Origin: DASUPK01 sp963843085
GTDB lineage: Bacteria > Actinomycetota > Thermoleophilia > Solirubrobacterales > 70-9
NCBI GenBank assembly: GCA_963843085.1
Contig: CAWJJG010000011.1
Coordinates: 1,240,001 to 1,304,000 of the forward strand
Direction of reading: 5' to 3'
DNA: 64,000 nucleotides
The translations under genes and the position numbers were made by a program. Within the stretch, counting starts at the first letter, position 1. The number at the start of each line of letters is the position of its first letter. Under the pieces are notes generated by a model. It was not told where the DNA came from. It saw only the letters and a list, made by a program, of their open reading frames with translations, and searched no databases. Of this stretch, positions 1 to 7,373 are shown one piece after another.

Positions 1-95
1 TCAGCAGCGAGACGACCACCTTCTGGGACGGCAGCTCGCAGACCGCCGTCTCCAGGCAGAAGTGCAAGGCGAAGAAGTCCAAGAAGAAGAAGTAA
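1..95 (+). CDS. C-terminal end of an unidentified, probably exported protein (partial)
   Basis: Only the last 30 codons are present, read from base 3 to a TAA at 93-95. The tail contains one cysteine and ends in a run of lysines and alanines (KCKAKKSKKKK). Lysine-rich C-termini after a cysteine are common on secreted proteins of Solirubrobacterales-like actinobacteria, so export is a reasonable guess. No function can be given from this fragment. Confidence 0.5.
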   Translation, partial: SSETTTFWDGSSQTAVSRQKCKAKKSKKKK

Positions 96-118
96 CCCGT
101 CCATCGCCGGAGGGGCGT

Positions 119-147
119 GAGGGCGGTCCGTTGTCTGGGCCGCCCTC
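119..147. terminator. hairpin terminator between convergent genes
   Basis: An 11-bp inverted repeat (119-129 and 137-147, one G-T wobble) with a 7-base loop lies between the plus-strand gene ending at 95 and the minus-strand gene ending at 175. There is no T-tract, as is common in high-GC genomes. The position suits a bidirectional terminator. Confidence 0.6.
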
Positions 148-174
148 ACCCTTCCCGCGCCCCTAGAGCCCGGC

Positions 175-1644
175 TCAGGGCGAGCAGCTTTTCAGCCGGT
201 CGGTGGCGCCGGTGCCCGGGCAGCGGTCCCTGCCCTGGCCGCCGCGGATGCGATCAGCGCCGCGACCGCCGACCAGGGTGTCCCGGCCGGGTCCTCCGTT
301 GATCACGTCCCTGCCCGGACCGGCGCAGATGCGGTCGTTCCCCCTCCCCCCGATGACGCGGTCACGTCCGCCCAGACTCGCGATCACGTCAGGGCCGACG
401 CTGCCGCGCAGCTCGTCGCGGCCCGGCGTCCCCACGACGGTCGCGATCCGGCCGGCGCAACGGATCCGCTTCGGCCGGTCGGTGCCGATCCCGCCGACCT
501 GCGAGCGGAACGTGGCGAAGGCGGGCTTCTCCGAGTAGTCGTCGCGCAGCAGCCCGACGGCGTCGAAGAGGTCCGTGCCGTTCGAGACGTTGTCGCGCAG
601 GTTGAACCAGCGGTAGTCGGTCACCCCGAGAGTTCCGGAGTAGCGGTGCACCGCGTCCAGGGTCGACCTGAGAGCCAGGTCCTGGGTGCCCTCCGAACGC
701 CCCAGATTGGTCGGGTAGCCGTTCTCCGTCACCCAGAGGTCGACGTTGCGGCCGAACCCGCCCAGGGGCAGGTAGCAGTCGCGCAGCAGCGTGAGGGCCT
801 CGACGGTGTCGCTTCCGGCCGCCTGCGGCGTCGAGACCGGCGGGAAGACGAGCCCCGGATAGATCTGCAGCCCGACGTAGTCGAGCGCCCGCCGGAACTC
901 AGGCGTCGCCAGACCGCCCAGCTGCTGCCAGAAGCTCGCATCCGACGTCGGCGACCAGCGCCAGGCGTACGAGAAGCCGAGCTCGACATCCGGTCGACCG
1001 ATCCGGTCGAGTTCCCGCCGGGCGATGCTCACGCCGGTGACGATCGCCTGCATCACGCCGGGATAGCTCCCATCGGAGGTGTTCGGCGAGACCGGAAAGT
1101 TGGCCTCGTTGGTGATCGTCAGCGCCTTCACCGACGGTCGCTTGCCCAGAATGCGTGCTGCGGTCCTCACGTAGCCGGTCCAGGCCGCCATGTCACCCTC
1201 CTGGTCGGCCGGTGGGTGGTAACGGACCTGAAGCTCAGAGTCGAAACCGGCCTTCGCGTATTGGTCGACGAGGGCGGCGTAGTGCCGGATCCCGTCCACG
1301 CCGTCGGACATCAGCATCCGGTTCAGATGAAGGACCAGCTGCCGTCTACCCGGGCGGAGACGGCCCAGAGCGGCCTGGGCGGCCGCCGGATCCTCCGGCT
1401 TCGGCTGCCCCTGAGAGATACCGGCGCTTCCGGCAGCGAGCGGCGTGATGCCGAAGCGGACGCGCTGCGCCGGCACGCTCACGGGCGGCGCTGGGGCCGT
1501 GAGGCAGAGATCTGCGGGCAGCTGGGCCCCGGCGGCGGGTGGACCGCCCGGGCCACCCGCCGCGAGAGTGACGGCGGCCAGCGCAAGGACGAGGACCAGT
1601 GGCCTCGCCGTGCTCAGCCTGCCGCGCACTTCTCCCGCCGACAT
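175..1644 (-). CDS. secreted GH-A clan glycoside hydrolase-like protein with RTX-type repeats
   Basis: The 489-residue protein starts with a signal peptide (hydrophobic stretch about 15-30, Ala-rich end). Residues about 60-390 look like a TIM-barrel glycosidase: TITNEANFP places a candidate acid/base Glu at 180 and LWVTENGYPT a candidate nucleophile Glu at 307, the NE/E pair of clan GH-A. Residues about 405-470 carry glycine-aspartate nonapeptide repeats (GGRGNDRI, GGPGRDTL, GGRGADRI) like the calcium-binding repeats of RTX exoproteins. It is therefore probably a secreted polysaccharide-degrading enzyme; the substrate is unknown. The ATG lies only five bases after the 3' end of the upstream tRNA-Lys, so the message may be leaderless after tRNA processing. 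A GTG at codon 6 has a purine run directly before it but too close for a normal ribosome site. Confidence 0.7.
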   Translation of the reverse strand: MSAGEVRGRLSTARPLVLVLALAAVTLAAGGPGGPPAAGAQLPADLCLTAPAPPVSVPAQRVRFGITPLAAGSAGISQGQPKPEDPAAAQAALGRLRPGRRQLVLHLNRMLMSDGVDGIRHYAALVDQYAKAGFDSELQVRYHPPADQEGDMAAWTGYVRTAARILGKRPSVKALTITNEANFPVSPNTSDGSYPGVMQAIVTGVSIARRELDRIGRPDVELGFSYAWRWSPTSDASFWQQLGGLATPEFRRALDYVGLQIYPGLVFPPVSTPQAAGSDTVEALTLLRDCYLPLGGFGRNVDLWVTENGYPTNLGRSEGTQDLALRSTLDAVHRYSGTLGVTDYRWFNLRDNVSNGTDLFDAVGLLRDDYSEKPAFATFRSQVGGIGTDRPKRIRCAGRIATVVGTPGRDELRGSVGPDVIASLGGRDRVIGGRGNDRICAGPGRDVINGGPGRDTLVGGRGADRIRGGQGRDRCPGTGATDRLKSCSP

Positions 1645-1649
1645 CGTGA

Positions 1650-1722
1650 TGGGCCGTACAGGGATCGAACCTGTGACCTTGAGATTAAGAGTCTCCTGCT
1701 CTACCAGCTGAGCTAACGGCCC
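1650..1722 (-). tRNA. tRNA-Lys (anticodon CTT)
   Basis: The minus strand folds as a full cloverleaf: acceptor GGGCCGT/ACGGCCC, D arm with AGCTGGTA loop, anticodon loop CTCTTAA (CTT, lysine), and T arm ACAGG-TTCGATC-CCTGT. The discriminator base is A at 1650. No CCA is seen. It sits 38 bases after the stop of the TPR-like gene and 5 bases before the glycosidase start, all on one strand, so co-transcription is likely. Confidence 0.95.
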
Positions 1723-1760
1723 TGGTGGAGGGCGGCATTATAGGAAGCGCCGCGAAGAAG

Positions 1761-2612
1761 CTAGAGTCCGCCGGTGCCGAGACCGTTGAGCGGGTTGGCG
1801 CCGCCCGTTCCTCCGGTCCCGCCCGTTCCTCCGGTGGCACCGCCCGTGCCCTGCGTCTGCTGTTGCTGCCTCGTGAGTTGCTTGATCGCGGCCTGGAGCT
1901 GCTGGCCGAGCTGCTTGAACTGGGTGACCTGGCTGGTCTGCGCCGAGGTGCCGCCCTTCGCGGTCTTCGCCTGAGCCGCCGCCTGATCGCCGCCCTTCGT
2001 GTCGCCGGCGAGGTAGAGGTACTGGGCGAGGGTCAGGTAGGAGTTGGCGTTGACGGTCTTCGGCTGCTTCTGCATCCGGATCTGCTGCGCCTGGGCGGCG
2101 CTCTTCCAGTCGTCCACGGCAGCGTTCACGTCGGTGAGCGCCTCGGTCTGGCTGGTGTCCGACCTGGCTTGCGAGAAGTCGATTCGCGCGAGCAGGTCGA
2201 ACACGTTGAGCGCGTAGACCGCGGTCGAGACGGCGACGTCGCCCTTGCTCGCCTTCACATACTTGTTCCAGGCGTCCGCGGCCTCGCGGAGATGCTGCAC
2301 GCCGTCGCTGGTGGGGACGCCGTTGCTGTCGGTGTTGGAGTTGGCGGCGGAGTAGTGCAGCCGCACCAGATCCGCCATAGCGGCCGTGTCGTTCGGATTG
2401 GCCGCGAGCTTCGCCTGGGCGGTGTTGATGTCGCCGTCAAAGGCCGTCGAGGTGCTCCCGCCGCCGCCGCCGAAGAGGTCACTGAAGCTGAATCCGCCAC
2501 CCCCGGTGCCCACGCCGAGGAAGACGAAGCTGATCGCGAAGATCAGCGCCAGGCCGCCGAACACCACGCGAACGACGCGGCGGCGACGGGGCGATTGCAG
2601 GTCGAAGAGCAC
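1761..2612 (-). CDS. membrane-anchored TPR-like protein of unknown function
   Basis: This 283-residue protein begins at a GTG. A basic N-terminus is followed by one transmembrane segment (about 14-33) and a Gly/Ser-rich linker. An alpha-helical region from about 60 to 240 has TPR-like spacing (AKLAANPNDTAAMADLVRLH, then YLTLAQYLYLAGDTKGGDQA). It ends in a Gln-rich then Gly-Thr low-complexity tail (repeated GGTGG). It probably anchors a protein-interaction scaffold outside the membrane. It follows tatC on the same strand by about 30 bases, so it may belong to the Tat operon, but no role in Tat export can be shown. Confidence 0.6.
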   Translation of the reverse strand: MLFDLQSPRRRRVVRVVFGGLALIFAISFVFLGVGTGGGGFSFSDLFGGGGGSTSTAFDGDINTAQAKLAANPNDTAAMADLVRLHYSAANSNTDSNGVPTSDGVQHLREAADAWNKYVKASKGDVAVSTAVYALNVFDLLARIDFSQARSDTSQTEALTDVNAAVDDWKSAAQAQQIRMQKQPKTVNANSYLTLAQYLYLAGDTKGGDQAAAQAKTAKGGTSAQTSQVTQFKQLGQQLQAAIKQLTRQQQQTQGTGGATGGTGGTGGTGGANPLNGLGTGGL

Positions 2613-2643
2613 GGCGGAAGCCTAGATGAACGCGGTTCGGCGC

Positions 2644-3429
2644 CTAGGCCGCCCCGCTGGGCGGCGGGTCGGAGATCGTGATGTCGTGTTCGGTGGCGTC
2701 CTCGGCCGGTCTGCCGACCATCTTGGCCAGCATGACGCTGAGCTCGTAGAGAACGATCAGGGGAGCGGCCTCGATCAGCATGGTCACCGGGTCGGTGCCT
2801 GGGAGGAGCATTGCCACGACAAGTAGTACGACGTAGGCGTATCGGCGGTTTGAGGTCAGCTGCTCCGGGGTGACGATGCCGAGCTTGGTGATCGCCAGGA
2901 TGCCGATCGGCAACTGGAAGATCAGGCCCATCACGCCGAGCGTCAGGGTGAAGAAGCTGTAGTAGTCCTTCGCGCGGATCTGGATGTTGAACTGCTGGTC
3001 GTTGAAGTTGAGGAGGAACTTGGTCGCCGCCGGCAGGACGACGAAGTAGCCGAAGACGACGCCGGCGACGAAGAGCAGGGGAACGCCCATCAGGAAGGGG
3101 ACGACCACGCGCCTCTCGCGCGTCGTCAGCGCCGGCAGGACGAACGCGTAGGCCTGGTAGAGGATCACCGGAAGCGAGATCACGATCGCCGCGTACGCCG
3201 CAATCGTGACCGTCGTCGTGAACGGCTCAGCGACGCCGAAGGTGAGTGGAGTCTTGTCGCCTGGCAGCGGTGCGTTTGCGATGTCCAGCAGACGATCGTT
3301 CTGCCAGAAGCACAGGCCGAAGGCGACCGAGTAGGCGACAATCGCAATGACGATGCGTGACCGGAGCTCGTCGAGATGCTCGACGAGAGTGAGCCGGTCC
3401 TCGAAGTCGACCGGCCGCAGCCGGGCCAT
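2644..3429 (-). CDS. tatC: Sec-independent protein translocase TatC
   Basis: TatC is the multi-span receptor of the twin-arginine system; with TatA/B it moves folded proteins such as Rieske subunits across the membrane. The 261-residue protein has the conserved N-terminus (LVEHLDELRSRI), six hydrophobic segments and the FGVAEPF and FQLPIGI regions typical of the family. It lies three bases after the tatA stop and is clearly its operon partner. A plausible client, the Rieske protein with an NRRTAF twin-arginine motif, is encoded at about 8.2-8.9 kb. Confidence 0.95.
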   Translation of the reverse strand: MARLRPVDFEDRLTLVEHLDELRSRIVIAIVAYSVAFGLCFWQNDRLLDIANAPLPGDKTPLTFGVAEPFTTTVTIAAYAAIVISLPVILYQAYAFVLPALTTRERRVVVPFLMGVPLLFVAGVVFGYFVVLPAATKFLLNFNDQQFNIQIRAKDYYSFFTLTLGVMGLIFQLPIGILAITKLGIVTPEQLTSNRRYAYVVLLVVAMLLPGTDPVTMLIEAAPLIVLYELSVMLAKMVGRPAEDATEHDITISDPPPSGAA

Positions 3430-3432
3430 TGC

Positions 3433-3720
3433 CTAGGCCTTGTTCTCGGAGACGATCTCGCCCTCGACTGGCTCCGCTGGGGTCGGCGTAACCGCCTCGG
3501 GCGGCTGGGGCTGGCTCATCTGAGCCTGCTGACTCGCCTCAAGGGCCCGCTTCTTCTCCTCGGGCGAATCCTGGTCGCTTTCCCCGGAGAGGGAGTTCTT
3601 GAACTCGCGGATGCCATGTCCCATCGACTTGCCGAGCTCCGGAAGGCGCTTCGGCCCGAAGATGATCAGAACGATGATGAGAACGACTGCTATCTCGAGA
3701 GGTCCAACGTTGGGAAGCAT
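3433..3720 (-). CDS. tatA: Sec-independent translocase subunit TatA/TatB family
   Basis: From the ATG at 3718-3720 the protein is 95 residues, starting MLPNVGPLEIAVVLII. It has one N-terminal membrane helix, the FGPKRLPELGKSMG hinge and amphipathic helix, and an acidic Pro/Glu-rich tail, which is the TatA/TatB layout. An in-frame start 39 bases upstream exists, but the family normally begins close to the membrane helix. Gly at the hinge and short length favour TatA over TatB. It is the first gene of tatA-tatC. Confidence 0.9.
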   Translation of the reverse strand: MLPNVGPLEIAVVLIIVLIIFGPKRLPELGKSMGHGIREFKNSLSGESDQDSPEEKKRALEASQQAQMSQPQPPEAVTPTPAEPVEGEIVSENKA

Positions 3721-3735
3721 TGCGCGGATGTTAGC

Positions 3736-3761
3736 CGTTGGTGGCCGCGCGGCCACCAACG
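3736..3761. repeat. 26-bp perfect palindrome between dcd and tatA
   Basis: Each 13-base arm (CGTTGGTGGCCGC) is the exact reverse complement of the other, with no spacer. It begins 12 bases after the dcd stop and ends 15 bases before the tatA ATG, reading on the minus strand. It could be a terminator hairpin for dcd (no T-tract) or an operator for tatAC. Confidence 0.6.
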
Positions 3762-3773
3762 CTTACCCAACCG

Positions 3774-4352
3774 CTATTTCTCGACGTGCTCGGGGAAGTT
3801 GAGGTAGAAGCGGCTGGCCGTCGGCTCCGCCTGGCCCTGGTACTTGCTTCCCGCCTCCTGGGCGCCGTAGGCGTGCTCGACCGGGGCGTCCATGCGCATG
3901 AACGAGATCTGCCCGATCGGCATGCCGTGGTAGATCGTGATCGGCAGGGTGGCGAGGTTGGAGAGCTCGAGCGTGAGGTTGCCCTCGAACCCCGGGTCGA
4001 CGAACCCAGCCGTCGAATGGATCACCAGGCCGAGGCGGCCGAGAGAGCTCTTTCCCTCCAGCCGGGCGACGAGGTCGTCGGGCAGGCGCACCCGCTCGAG
4101 CGTCTGACCGAGCACGAACTCGCCGGGATGCAGCACGAACGGCTCCTCGTCCTCGACCGTGACCAGCTCGGTCAGGTTCTCCATCGGCTCCCGGACGTCT
4201 ATGTAGGGGTAGCGGGAGTTGTTGAAGACGCGGAAGCTGCGGTCGACGCGCATGTCGACGCTGGAGGGCTGCACGAGGGTCTCGTCGTAGGGGTCGAAGA
4301 CAAGCCGGCCGGCTGCCACCTCCTCCTTGATCGTGCGATCGCTCAGTACCAC
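3774..4352 (-). CDS. dcd: dCTP deaminase, probably bifunctional (dUMP-forming)
   Basis: The enzyme converts dCTP to dUTP or, in the bifunctional DCD-DUT form known from Mycobacterium, directly to dUMP for thymidylate synthesis. The 192-residue protein has the trimeric dUTPase-fold motifs: DETLVQPSSVDMRV, RLEGKSSLGRLGL, HSTAGFVDPGFEGN (with the catalytic Glu) and AGSKYQGQ near the end. It matches the mycobacterial enzyme in layout and length. It starts at a GTG, is divergent from the zinc-ribbon gene, and runs toward tatA. Confidence 0.92.
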   Translation of the reverse strand: MVLSDRTIKEEVAAGRLVFDPYDETLVQPSSVDMRVDRSFRVFNNSRYPYIDVREPMENLTELVTVEDEEPFVLHPGEFVLGQTLERVRLPDDLVARLEGKSSLGRLGLVIHSTAGFVDPGFEGNLTLELSNLATLPITIYHGMPIGQISFMRMDAPVEHAYGAQEAGSKYQGQAEPTASRFYLNFPEHVEK

Positions 4353-4422
4353 GGGGGCAGTCTATTCCGCACGCTCAAAGAAACTCACTTTTGGCCTAAA
4401 GATCCTGCCCGCGCCTCCCGAT

Positions 4423-4785
4423 ATGTCCAGCACGATGGAAACACCGAAGCGGACACACACCGAGCCCCGGATCGAGACCGGCCGCAAGTCCGCCGAGGGG
4501 ATGCACGCCTGCCCCAGCTGCTCCTCCATCCTGGTCCAGCCGGTCAACTGGCACGAGCAGGGCGACGGGTCCTGGAGCGTCGAGCTTCGCTGCCCCGAGT
4601 GCGAATGGTGGGGCCGGGACACTTACAGCCAGGCCGAGGTCGATCACTACGACGAGGAGCTGGATCGAGGGGGCCAGGAGCTGATCGAGGACCTCCGCTC
4701 GCTCACCCGGGCGAACATGGAGGACGAGGCCGACCGGTTCGCGACGGCGCTGGCGAGCGACTGCATCCTCCCTGAAGACTTCTAG
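4423..4785 (+). CDS. small zinc-ribbon protein of unknown function
   Basis: The 120-residue protein has two cysteine pairs, CPSC and CPEC, about 30 residues apart, forming a zinc ribbon. Residues between include NWHEQGDGSWSVELR. The C-terminal half is acidic and helical (DHYDEELDRGGQELIEDL). A second in-frame ATG lies 12 bases later at 4435 and neither has a strong ribosome site. It stands alone between the divergent dcd gene and a strong terminator. Function is unknown; RNA or protein binding is possible. Confidence 0.6.
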   Translation: MSSTMETPKRTHTEPRIETGRKSAEGMHACPSCSSILVQPVNWHEQGDGSWSVELRCPECEWWGRDTYSQAEVDHYDEELDRGGQELIEDLRSLTRANMEDEADRFATALASDCILPEDF

Positions 4786-4833
4786 CGCGAGACACCACAA
4801 GTAGCACCACTCCACAACGAGTCACCTCCCTGC

Positions 4834-4863
4834 AGTCAACGGCCCCGGAAGGGGTCGTTGACT
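4834..4863. terminator. strong bidirectional hairpin terminator
   Basis: A 13-bp stem (4834-4846 with 4851-4863, one G-T wobble) closes a GGAA tetraloop of the GNRA class and is followed by TTTC on the plus strand. It lies between the zinc-ribbon gene (+) and the prenyl synthase gene (-), so it can stop both. Confidence 0.85.
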
Positions 4864-4864
4864 T

Positions 4865-5845
4865 TCAGGCGTAGCGCTCGACGACGCCGTCGGCGATCAT
4901 GCCGAGTAGGTCGCGCTCCTCATCGGTGAAGTCAGGCGCGTCGAGGATCTCCTTCGCGCGCCTGATTCCCTCCTTCGCGCGCTCGCGGACCTCGTCGAGG
5001 GCGGCCGTGGCGGCGATCCGGTCGCAGAGCGCCTCCGCGGCATCCTGATCGAGTCCCCGCAGCTCGACCTCGCTGAGCCCTGGGTCGAGCCGGCGCGCCA
5101 GGATGAGCGGCAGGGTCACGGTGCCGTCGAGCAGGTCGGTGCCGCGCGCTTTCCCGGTGCGCTCCGGCGGCCCGGTCACGTCGAGGACGTCATCCAGCAG
5201 CTGGAAGGCCAGGCCGATCTCCCGGCCGAACGAGGCAAGCTCCTCGGTGCCGGGGCGTCCCGAGGAGATCCGGCCGAGGCGGCAGGCCGATTCGAACAGC
5301 CTCGCCGTCTTCAGCGAGCAACGCTCCAGGTAGCGCTCCTCGCTGACCTGTGTGTCGAAGGCGTCATGACGCTGGGCGAGCTCCCCGAGCGCCAGGGCGA
5401 CCGACGCCGAGCTCAGCTCCGCGACCTCGTCCTCGCCGCCATCGACCGCGAGCTCCGCGAACGCACGCGAGAAGAGCAGGTCGCCGACCCCAACCGCCCG
5501 ATCCCGTCCCGAGCGGGCAACGACGGTGGGGCGTCCGCGCCGTACTGGGGCGCCGTCGAGGACATCGTCATGAACGAGGGTCGCCATGTGGACCATCTCC
5601 ACGGCTGTGGCCACCCGCACGGCTCGATCCCCCGCACCGTCCCCGGCGGCCATCAGGACCAGCAGCGGGCGCATCCGCTTGCCGCCCGCCGTCAGGGTCG
5701 CCTCCGCCTCCTCGCCAAGCCGCGGTCCGTAGCCCCCTGATAGCTCCGCCAGCCGGCTCTCCACCGCGGCCATCCGAGCGGGCAGCCAGGCGCTCGCGGC
5801 GTCCATCACGGCGGTCACGGGAGGAGGTACGGAGGAGCGGGTCAT
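4865..5845 (-). CDS. long-chain polyprenyl diphosphate synthase (menaquinone side chain)
   Basis: This 326-residue trans-prenyltransferase condenses isopentenyl units into the side chain of menaquinone. Both aspartate-rich motifs are present: DDVLD at 93-97 (FARM, in LVHDDVLDG) and DDVLD at 218-222 (SARM, in AFQLLDDVLD), with GKRMRP near 55. The residue five places before the first motif is a small Ala, as in long-chain synthases such as IspB, so a medium or long product is expected. Its start overlaps the menG/ubiE stop by ATGA. The exact chain length (HepT-like or IspB-like) cannot be read from sequence. Confidence 0.88.
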   Translation of the reverse strand: MTRSSVPPPVTAVMDAASAWLPARMAAVESRLAELSGGYGPRLGEEAEATLTAGGKRMRPLLVLMAAGDGAGDRAVRVATAVEMVHMATLVHDDVLDGAPVRRGRPTVVARSGRDRAVGVGDLLFSRAFAELAVDGGEDEVAELSSASVALALGELAQRHDAFDTQVSEERYLERCSLKTARLFESACRLGRISSGRPGTEELASFGREIGLAFQLLDDVLDVTGPPERTGKARGTDLLDGTVTLPLILARRLDPGLSEVELRGLDQDAAEALCDRIAATAALDEVRERAKEGIRRAKEILDAPDFTDEERDLLGMIADGVVERYA

Positions 5846-6570
5846 CCGGACTTGGTGGCGCTGTGGATCGCGATGATGCCGCCGGCCAGCAGTAGCCAGC
5901 GGATCTCGGTGAAGCCGGCACCATCGATCATCGAGGCCAGCCGCTGCGGGTCCGGGAAGCTGCGGACCGAGTTGGGCAGGTAGCTGTATGCGTCCGAGTC
6001 GCCGGCGAGCGAGCCGATCACCGGAACGATCCGGTCGAACCAGAGCGAATAGAAACTCGAGAGCGGCTCCCGCTGGGGGCGCGTGATCTCGAGGATCACC
6101 AGCCTGCCCTCGGGACGGAGCACACGGGCCATCTCGGAGAGCCCCCTCTTCAGGTCGGCGAGGTTGCGGGCGCCGAAGCCGACCGTGACCGCGTCGAAGC
6201 TCGCATCGCCGTAGGGGAGCTCGAGCGCGTCCGCCCAGCCGAATTCGACCGGGACCCCCTCCTCCACGCTCTTGCGTCCTGCCAGCTCGAGCATGGCCTC
6301 GGAGAAGTCACTGCCGACCACGCGCCCATCGGGGCCGATTCGCCTCCTCAGCGCCAGCGCCAGGTCGCCGGTGCCGGTGCACAGATCCAGTGCGTCCGAT
6401 CCGGGGCCGACCTGAGCCCGGTCGACGGCGCGCTCGCGCCACTCATGGTGGAGGCCGGCGCTCATCGCCGAATTCATCAGGTCATAGACACCGGCGATCC
6501 GGTCGAACATCCCGCGGACCTCCGTCGCGAATTCCTCGGAATCCCGGGTCGGGGCAGACGAGACGCTCAT
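5842..6570 (-). CDS. ubiE: demethylmenaquinone methyltransferase MenG/UbiE
   Basis: This SAM-dependent methyltransferase performs the last step of menaquinone synthesis. The 242-residue protein has the family N-terminus (FDRIAGVYDLMNSAMS), SAM motif I (ALDLCTGTGDLALAL) and the conserved FGARNLADLKRGLSEMARVL and SYLPNSVRSFPD blocks. The usual length is 230-250. It lies between the qcr genes and the prenyl synthase on the same strand, which fits a menaquinol-using respiratory chain. Confidence 0.93.
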   Translation of the reverse strand: MSVSSAPTRDSEEFATEVRGMFDRIAGVYDLMNSAMSAGLHHEWRERAVDRAQVGPGSDALDLCTGTGDLALALRRRIGPDGRVVGSDFSEAMLELAGRKSVEEGVPVEFGWADALELPYGDASFDAVTVGFGARNLADLKRGLSEMARVLRPEGRLVILEITRPQREPLSSFYSLWFDRIVPVIGSLAGDSDAYSYLPNSVRSFPDPQRLASMIDGAGFTEIRWLLLAGGIIAIHSATKSG

Positions 6571-6671
6571 TGCCGCGAGATTAGGCGATCAGGGTCGCCA
6601 AGCCAGCCGCGCCCTGGCCCCGTGTGCCCGGACGCGAAGCGGGGGACATGCGGGTGTGTATGGAGCGCCGT

Positions 6672-7373
6672 TTAGTTGAGCGAGGCGAGGTAGGCCGTCA
6701 GCGCCTGGAACTTGGCCGGCGGGAGGCCCGCGTAGGACGGCATGATGCTCGGCCCGACCTGCAGCGATCGCGCGATCGCGTTTCTCGGGATGCGCGCGCC
6801 GATCTGGGTCAGCTCCGGGCCGGGCCCGTCGTTGCCGTTGTCGCCGAGCTTGTGGCAGGCGAGGCAGCCCGATTGGGCGACGACCTCCTTGCCCGGCTCC
6901 AACGCCGCTGAGGTCTTCAGGTCGATCTGGCTCGGAGGACCGGCGGTGGCGCCCAGGAAGGTCAGATACGCCATCGCGATGATCACCAGGATGCCGGTCG
7001 TGGTCGCGATTGGCCTGCGCTCTGGCCGTCTCTCGGCATTGCGGTCGTAGAACGGCAGGAGCAGGAGGAGCACCATCGCGATCGTCGGGATCCCGATCGT
7101 CGCGATCGGCACCGCCCACGGCGGCTTGATCACCCGGAGCAACTCGAAGAGGAAGAAGAAGTACCACTCTGGTCGCGGCGTGTAGGTGGTCGTGGTCGGA
7201 TCCACCTTCGGACCCTGCTCGGCGCCGAGCAGAATCGACAGGCCCACGATGACGAGCGCGACGACCAGCATCATCACCGTGTCCTTCATCACCGCGTACG
7301 GGAAGAACGGCTTGCCCTTCTTCTTCAGGGCCTCGTAGCCGCGGAGGTACTCCTCCTTCTCCCGCCTGTTCAA
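6672..7373 (-). CDS. qcrC: menaquinol:cytochrome c reductase, subunit IV-cytochrome c fusion (QcrC-type)
   Basis: The 233-residue protein joins the C-terminal half of cytochrome b to a cytochrome c. Residues 1-145 have three membrane helices and the Qo-site PEWY motif (in RPEWYFFFLFELLR, about 67-80), as in b6f subunit IV. Residues 155-233 carry one heme site, CLACH (170-174), with Met211 (IMPSYAGL) as likely axial ligand. This matches Bacillus QcrC. The start is taken as TTG at 7371-7373: it overlaps the qcrB stop (TTGA) and has AGGAGG seven bases upstream, whereas the farther ATG at 7424 lies inside qcrB without such support. Confidence 0.9.
   Translation of the reverse strand: MNRREKEEYLRGYEALKKKGKPFFPYAVMKDTVMMLVVALVIVGLSILLGAEQGPKVDPTTTTYTPRPEWYFFFLFELLRVIKPPWAVPIATIGIPTIAMVLLLLLPFYDRNAERRPERRPIATTTGILVIIAMAYLTFLGATAGPPSQIDLKTSAALEPGKEVVAQSGCLACHKLGDNGNDGPGPELTQIGARIPRNAIARSLQVGPSIMPSYAGLPPAKFQALTAYLASLN

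Noticed and set aside
36..170. Possible small RNA in the first intergenic region.
   Set aside because: The only structure is a terminator-type hairpin and there is no promoter-like sequence.
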